From: Solwaraspora sp. WMMD406
GTDB taxonomy: Bacteria > Actinomycetota > Actinomycetes > Mycobacteriales > Micromonosporaceae
Length of the DNA: 64,000 nt
Direction of reading: 5' to 3'
NCBI RefSeq assembly: GCF_029626025.1
Contig: NZ_JARUBF010000001.1
Location: forward strand, 868,001-932,000
Positions within the stretch are counted from its first letter, which is position 1. Each line of letters opens with the position of its first letter. Below the pieces are notes generated by a model. The model searched no databases, was not told the origin of the DNA, and saw only the letters and a list, made by a program, of their open reading frames with translations. Shown in pieces: positions 59,624 to 64,000 of the stretch. A program made the position numbers and the translations under genes.

Positions 59624-60876
59624 GTGAACGCGCCGGGGGTCACGGAACACTGACGGACGGCGTCGGCGTGGACGGTCAGCCACTGCTGCTGGGCGGTGAG
59701 TGGCAGGCGAAGGAAGCGGTTTTTGGCGTGCTGCTGCGCGGTGTCTCGTGGGATGAACAGGCTCTCGTTGCCCGCTGCCCATGCGACGAGTAGTTGGGCC
59801 ATCGCGTGACCGCTGGTCTCGCGTCCCACGGCGCAGGAGTCAGCGCCGAGAGCTGCGATGGCGATGTCGATGCCTGCGCGGTCGTAATGGTCGGCGCTGG
59901 GGGCGTCGAGGGCGAAGGCGATCGCGCCGGGTGTGGGCTGACCGCCGACGCCTCGGGGGCGGTGCTCGACCCGGGTGATGGCGAACGGTGTGGATTCCAG
60001 TCGCTGGCCGATGGCCCGTGCTCGTTGTCTGATCGCCGAGATGCTGCTGGTAAAGGCGGGGTGGACGCAGACCTCGGGTGAGGAGCCAACGCAGGACCAG
60101 GTGATGTGGCGGTTCAGGGTGGTGAATCGGCCGTTCTCGCCGATCACGGTTGCGGCGCCGGCGACGACAAGTGCTGCCGACAGGGCAGCCGCTGGGATCA
60201 CCGACCGAGCCTGGGAGCGGACCTTGATGGCGACCAGGGTGAGGGCCAGCAGACCGAGGCCAGTGAACCACAGGATCTGGCCTCGCATCGTCGGCGTGTG
60301 TGGCGTGTTGAACGGCAGGACGATCTCGACGGTGATCGGGAACAGCGCGTACGTGGTCCCGCTTTGCCCGAGGTTCAAGATGGTCGACAGGTAGGTGACC
60401 AGAGCCGCCACGAACGGGGTGAACCGGCCCGGCAGTAGGACACCAACGGCGTAGGCGACCGCGATCACGGCGGTGAACCCCATGCCGGCGGACGCCAGCC
60501 ACCACCAGAATGGTCCACCCCACGTCGCTGAAGTTGCTGTAGGTAGCAGCGTTGCCGCCGTGACCAGGCCGTAGGCGGTGACGGCGCACGCCACCAGCAC
60601 GCCGGCCTCGACCAGCGGAGCCTGCGCCGGATCCCGGCCTGCGAGAAGCCAGGCGTAGCGCGTGCCGCGACGCTGCGATCGTCCTCCCGCCCAGGCGGCG
60701 ATGCCCGCACCCAGCGGAGCCATCAGTACCGGGGCGCTTGCCGCCGCGCCCGTGGCATACGACCAGACGGTGTCCGTGCTCAGCTGGGCGCGGGCCATGA
60801 ACACGCCGACGGCCACCAGGACCGGAAGGGTCCACAAACCTGGTCCTCGGCGTAACTCGATACGGATCAGAGTCAC
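59620..60876 (-). CDS. ABC transporter permease-like protein with a C-terminal extracytoplasmic domain
   Basis: 418 residues. About six to seven membrane segments in the first 260 residues (starting GLWTLPVLVAVGVFMA), then a soluble domain (about residues 270-418) with SCVGSSPEVCVHPAF and HAMAQLLVAWAAGNE. The layout matches the ABC-2-type permeases with extra domain found beside ABC ATPases in actinomycetes. The ATPase gene overlaps upstream (60873-60876). Confidence 0.75.
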   Translation of the reverse strand: MTLIRIELRRGPGLWTLPVLVAVGVFMARAQLSTDTVWSYATGAAASAPVLMAPLGAGIAAWAGGRSQRRGTRYAWLLAGRDPAQAPLVEAGVLVACAVTAYGLVTAATLLPTATSATWGGPFWWWLASAGMGFTAVIAVAYAVGVLLPGRFTPFVAALVTYLSTILNLGQSGTTYALFPITVEIVLPFNTPHTPTMRGQILWFTGLGLLALTLVAIKVRSQARSVIPAAALSAALVVAGAATVIGENGRFTTLNRHITWSCVGSSPEVCVHPAFTSSISAIRQRARAIGQRLESTPFAITRVEHRPRGVGGQPTPGAIAFALDAPSADHYDRAGIDIAIAALGADSCAVGRETSGHAMAQLLVAWAAGNESLFIPRDTAQQHAKNRFLRLPLTAQQQWLTVHADAVRQCSVTPGAFT

Positions 60877-61634
60877 ACAGACACCACCCGCGAGCGACGC
60901 AGCGTGGCGAGGTAGCCGCGCTCCAGATCGCTGTCCCCGTCCCCTTCCGAACTGGCCAGGCTCTCCAGCCCTCCGACTGTTCCCGTGAACGCCACCGCAC
61001 CACCGTGAAGAACCACGACGGTGTCCGCGACATGCCGGGCATCCTCCACCACGTGCGTACTGACCAGCACTGCCGCATCGCCGGCTAGCGTACGTAGAAC
61101 GCGGCGCAATTCGATCCGTTGCTGTGGATCGAGACCAGCCGCCGGCTCGTCGAGGATGAGCAGCGCCGGCTCATGGACGATGGCGTGCGCGATACCCGCC
61201 CGGCGCAGCATGCCGCCCGACAGGATTCCCATGCGGGAGCTGGCCTGATCGGTCAGGCCCATCAGCCCGACTGCCCGATCCACCTTCGCGTCGAGATCCC
61301 GTCCCGAGACGCCCTTGAGCCATGCGGCGTAGGCGACGAATTCCCGGACGGTGTAGCCGGGATAGTGGGATACGACCTGCGGCAGGAACCCGACACGCGC
61401 CGCGACGGCCCGGAGACCGCCTCGACGCAGAACATCGCGACCGAGGACGTGAAGAGTTCCCGACTCTGGGCGTTTGAGGCCCACGATGGTGCTCAGCAGT
61501 GTCGTTTTTCCAGCGCCATTTGGCCCGAGGAGGACCGTCACCCCGGCCGGAACGATGAGGTCAAGATCGTGAAATACTTTTCGTTTCCCGTATCGCTGCG
61601 TCAGCCCACGCCCCACGACTGGGTCATCCATCAC
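60873..61634 (-). CDS. ABC transporter ATPase
   Basis: 253 residues. Walker A LLGPNGAGKTT, signature LSGGMLRRAGIA, Walker B LLILDEPAAGLDP, switch VSTHVVED. Resembles CcmA/ABC-2-type export ATPases, such as those for peptides, antibiotics or self-immunity. Together with the two membrane proteins it forms a complete exporter. The start is 21 bases after the stop of the secreted-protein gene. Confidence 0.9.
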   Translation of the reverse strand: MMDDPVVGRGLTQRYGKRKVFHDLDLIVPAGVTVLLGPNGAGKTTLLSTIVGLKRPESGTLHVLGRDVLRRGGLRAVAARVGFLPQVVSHYPGYTVREFVAYAAWLKGVSGRDLDAKVDRAVGLMGLTDQASSRMGILSGGMLRRAGIAHAIVHEPALLILDEPAAGLDPQQRIELRRVLRTLAGDAAVLVSTHVVEDARHVADTVVVLHGGAVAFTGTVGGLESLASSEGDGDSDLERGYLATLRRSRVVSV

Positions 61635-61655
61635 GATCCCCCCGATCGGTTGAGT

Positions 61656-62039
61656 TCAGCAGGTGTTCACCAGCAGGTTCCCGGTGTCCATGTAGGTCGG
61701 GTGAGAGGTGAAGAACGAACGGCCGTAGTAGTTGGCGCTCCGTCCGCCATCACAGCTACTGGTGCTGGCGATATAGAGGGTACCGGTATAGTAGTCGTCG
61801 TAGCTGGACACCACGGGGTCGGGCAACAGTGTCACGTGCCTCTTGATCTCGACGCGGAAGGTGCGAGTCGCCGACGAGGAGCACGACGCGTTGTTCCACG
61901 CCGTCATATAGCCACCGCTCTGGCTAAGGGCGATGTTGCCCTGGGAGCAGCCCGGCGGGTTTGCCCATGCCGGACTGGCGACCGCCAGGACGGACAACCC
62001 AAGAGCTCCCGCCAACACGGCTCCGATCAATCGCCTCAT
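61656..62039 (-). CDS. Small secreted protein co-encoded with an ABC transporter
   Basis: 127 residues from ATG 62039 (MRRLIGAVLAGALGL). The signal peptide ends near AWANP (about residue 27); the mature about 100 residues are Ser/Tyr/Asn-rich with four cysteines (GCSQG, SCSSS, SCDGG and the C-terminal NTC), which may form two disulfides. First gene of the operon, 21 bases before the ATPase. Candidate substrate or sensor of the transporter; no family recognised. A possible secreted bacteriocin-like protein. Confidence 0.68.
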   Translation of the reverse strand: MRRLIGAVLAGALGLSVLAVASPAWANPPGCSQGNIALSQSGGYMTAWNNASCSSSATRTFRVEIKRHVTLLPDPVVSSYDDYYTGTLYIASTSSCDGGRSANYYGRSFFTSHPTYMDTGNLLVNTC

Positions 62040-62420
62040 GCGATTCTCCAGATCTTCGTTCCAGGATGACCAACGAACGTCTCGACAGTGACTGGCTAAA
62101 TTCACTACACCACTCGCCAGCGCCCAGGGTCAATGCGCGACCCCGTCACAGACAGTCATTCGGAGAACTCTCAACTCATCCACATTCCGAATACACTCAC
62201 AGAAATCAGCAGCAACTCTCCAAATCAGACAAATTGCTTCGGCGGCATGTTCGGCGTCCGAAGGAATGATCTTCAGAGTCGGGACGAATTCTTGACTGAT
62301 TCACCAGGGCGCAAGCTCCACGCCCGCCCCGGCCGCCACAGCTGTCGCGTTTCACGGGCAACAACGATTCCCGATGCACACAACGTGCACTGGTCGGTCC
62401 CGACGGCGGCTCCGCTGCCG

Positions 62421-62450
62421 GGCGGGGCACTCCCGAAGGAGCGCCCCGCC
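62421..62450 (-). terminator. Hairpin after the 62467 gene
   Basis: GGCGGGGC (62421-62428) and GCCCCGCC (62443-62450), 14-base loop, 17 bases past the minus-strand stop. Between this hairpin and 62040 (381 bases) I see no gene; 62090-62290 is unusually A/T-rich for this window and is likely the promoter region of the secreted-protein/ABC operon. Confidence 0.5.
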
Positions 62451-62466
62451 ACGCGCGCGTTTGTCT

Positions 62467-62937
62467 CTATCCGTCGCTGCGTCTCGTCTGTCGTCGACGT
62501 CGGCCGAGTAACGCGGCGACGGTGGCGCGCTGCGCGTCCGTGAGCGGCGGCCACTGGTCGACGTTGGCGGTCACGTGGGCCATCAGCGCCTGGTCGCGGA
62601 GGATGGCCCGGAGTGCCGCCAGTTCGGGGTCGTCGGTGTCGCGGGGCGCGGCCATCGCGGCGAGGCGCTCCCGCATGATCGCCTGCACCTCCGAAGGGTC
62701 GCTCTCCCGCTTGTGGTCGTGCTTGGGTGGGGCTGGCGGGTCCGGTCGGCTGATGCGGGCTGTTGTCCGGGTGCGGGGTGGGTGGGTGGCCAGCGGTAAC
62801 GTCCCCCTGGCGTTGGGCTGGCCGCGTGGGTGGTCGGCGGGGGTGGAGTCGCTCTCGGGCGTCGTTGGCTGGTGGAGCGTTCCCCTGTCGCCTGGTGGGC
62901 GACGGCGTGGGTCAGGTGTCGTCTGGCTTGTGGCCAT
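62467..62937 (-). CDS. Hypothetical protein with a conserved C-terminal helical motif
   Basis: 156 residues. The N-terminal half is disordered (Pro/Arg/Thr-rich); the C-terminal 60 residues are helical: ELAALRAILRDQALMAHVTA, then VDQWPPLTDAQRATVAALLG. Proteins with this ending occur often in actinomycete plasmids and integrative elements, consistent with the element context; their role is unknown. Confidence 0.6.
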   Translation of the reverse strand: MATSQTTPDPRRRPPGDRGTLHQPTTPESDSTPADHPRGQPNARGTLPLATHPPRTRTTARISRPDPPAPPKHDHKRESDPSEVQAIMRERLAAMAAPRDTDDPELAALRAILRDQALMAHVTANVDQWPPLTDAQRATVAALLGRRRRQTRRSDG

Positions 62938-63020
62938 CGTCCTCCACTGTTGGTTCCGCTGGTTTCCGGTTCGCTGCGGTCATCGCTTTTCGCCTTTCCT
63001 TCAGTTGAGAATGACGCGGG

Positions 63021-63535
63021 GGCGTTACCACCCGCGCTACCCGTAGCCCTCGGAAACAGCCGTTTCCGGCACGAGGCGACACGGAAGAACAAAGCCCGAC
63101 ACCGGCCGGGACAATATGGTGTGATTAAGTGCACAGATTTGTATCCGGGTATCAATGTCGAGGCGTTACCAGGTGCGCGTAGGCGTTACCGCCCCCGGCT
63201 GGCGCTATGGGGTTACCGGTAGCGCCCAGACCGTCGGGGCAACGGGTGTTACCAGTACGACGGCACCGGTCAGTGCCTTGTGCGGACGGCCGGCGGCACC
63301 CCTGCGACACGCTCGTAGTGCTGTACGCCGCTCGTGCCGTGCTGTACCGTCCCGTATTGATTGGTCCTTGCCCCGTAGACGGTTACGGTGACAGCTCCCG
63401 TAGAGGCCGGGCTGGGGAGCAAGTTGTAGTAGCGGTTACCATATCTCACGTACGCGCCGTCCGGCCGCGACTGGTAGGAGCGCGTATTCGTCTGCAGCGA
63501 GTTCGCGGCCCGTCGAGCATTTGACGGTTACGGAT
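63021..63535. repeat. Iteron-like cluster of GTTACC motifs
   Basis: GTTACC occurs at 63024, 63165, 63185, 63212, 63248 and 63435 on the plus strand, with GGTTACGG at about 63381 and 63526. Several share the longer AGGCGTTACC, and the copies at 63161-63170 and 63181-63190 are exactly 20 bases apart. The region (62938-63563) is gene-free. It may be a replication origin, a transfer locus or a regulator array of the element. Confidence 0.65.
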
Positions 63536-63563
63536 GGTTGCCATCCTCGTCAGAGCGATTGCG

Positions 63564-64000
63564 CTAGTAGGCGAGGAAGCGGCGCATGGTCAGGGTGTGG
63601 GGGTGGTCGGGGCCGAGGACCCGTAGCTGGTCGGTGAGCAGTTGTTCGCTGGCGGTGGCGGCGCCGGCCGCGTCCCCGGCCTCGCCGCGCCAGTAGGCGA
63701 GGCTGCCACGGCAGGCAAGGGTGCGAGGGTGGTCGGGGCCGAGGACCCGTAGCTGGTCGGTGAGCAGTTGTTCGAAGGAGGTGGCGGCGCCGGCCGCGTC
63801 CCCGGCCTCGCCGCGCCAGTAGGCGAGGAAGTGGCGCATGGTCAGGGTGTGGGGGTGGTCGGGGCCGAGGACCCGTAGCTGGTCGGTGAGCAGTTGTTCG
63901 TAGGCGGTGGCGGCGCCGGCCGCGTCCCCGGCCTCGCCGCGCCAGGAAGCAAGGTTGCCGCGGGTGGTCAGGGTGTGGGGGTGGTCGGGGCCGAGGACCC
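63564..64000 (-). CDS. TPR-repeat protein, C-terminal part
   Basis: C-terminal 145 residues; the gene continues right of the window. It consists of near-identical repeats of 42 residues (126 bp): LAYWRGEAGDAAGAAT.., EQLLTDQLRVLGPDHP.TL, as in TPR_12 tails of actinomycete NB-ARC/AAA-type signalling or defence proteins. DNA identity between units is very high (few substitutions), indicating recent expansion. The stop at 63564 follows RRFLAY. Confidence 0.8.
   Translation of the reverse strand, partial: VLGPDHPHTLTTRGNLASWRGEAGDAAGAATAYEQLLTDQLRVLGPDHPHTLTMRHFLAYWRGEAGDAAGAATSFEQLLTDQLRVLGPDHPRTLACRGSLAYWRGEAGDAAGAATASEQLLTDQLRVLGPDHPHTLTMRRFLAY

Larger units (their letters stand above)
57350..64000. 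mobile_element. Integrated element (left end), inserted in the HelR-like gene
   Basis: Starts at the helR break with a large serine integrase and continues past the right edge. Contents: integrase, a two-permease/one-ATPase ABC operon with a small secreted protein, a small C-terminal-helix protein, an iteron-like GTTACC cluster and a TPR gene. No phage structural, relaxase or FtsK-type gene is visible in the 6.6 kb present, so prophage versus conjugative element cannot be decided. Confidence 0.75.

Noticed and set aside
1-64000. tRNA or rRNA genes.
   Set aside because: No cloverleaf-type sequence or rRNA segment was recognised on either strand by reading; a tRNAscan/Infernal run would be needed to exclude them fully.

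Overview
The window is high-GC DNA with dense, mostly GTG/ATG-started, tightly overlapping genes. Several gene families point to a developmentally complex actinomycete, most likely of the Micromonosporaceae: DUF397 proteins paired with WhiJ-type XRE/DUF5753 regulators, a BldC-like regulator, DUF4229, PPOX- and Ddn-type F420 proteins, a mycothiol-type MDMPI protein, and menaquinone genes of the futalosine type. The family assignment is an inference; no rRNA gene or other taxonomic marker is present.

Layout. (1) 1-7.8 kb: conserved housekeeping block in the order hemL (3' end) - histidine phosphatase - tlpA - ccdA - resB - ccsB, a System II cytochrome c maturation operon. It is followed by a UbiD-type decarboxylase and an MqnP-type prenyltransferase. 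(2) 7.9-11.6 kb: a CRISPR array of seven 36-bp repeats with no cas genes beside it, a DUF397/DUF397/XRE module, two small unknown genes, and a stretch of duplicated and palindromic DNA. (3) 11.7-24.2 kb: core block with UbiX, BldC-like, Lrp/AsnC, a Cds1-like enzyme, a DEAD-box helicase, a proline-rich membrane protein, an NlpC/P60 peptidase, MqnE, and a CPA1-type antiporter. UbiD, UbiA and UbiX homologues together with MqnE supply several steps of the futalosine route to menaquinone. (4) 24.4-25.3 kb: a freestanding gene that looks like only the C-terminal, Cas6-like half of the type I-U/I-G protein Csb2, about 16 kb from the orphan array. (5) 25.3-46.9 kb: accessory zone with many regulator-target pairs (ArsR-SRPBCC, three TetR-type regulators, GntR-membrane protein), a Phd/VapC pair, a second DUF397/XRE module, an IS66-type element (8-bp target duplication) and an IS5-type element (TTA duplication). 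It also holds several decayed genes (SDR, VOC, methyltransferase and two fragments). (6) 46.9-55.8 kb: secreted M14 carboxypeptidase, a cobalamin riboswitch driving a BtuFCD-type importer, a tandem VOC protein, and an unusual hemerythrin-pseudoesterase fusion. (7) 55.9-64 kb: a HelD/HelR-type ATPase gene cut exactly at its Walker A motif by an integrated element. The element begins with a large serine integrase and carries an ABC export-type operon with a small secreted protein, an iteron-like GTTACC cluster and a TPR gene running off the right edge.

Most striking points: the orphan CRISPR array together with a stand-alone Csb2 C-terminal domain; the serine-integrase insertion in the HelR-like Walker A; a hydrolase with its nucleophile serine replaced, fused to a degenerate hemerythrin domain; and a recurring pattern of short tandem repeats that start at or just after stop codons.
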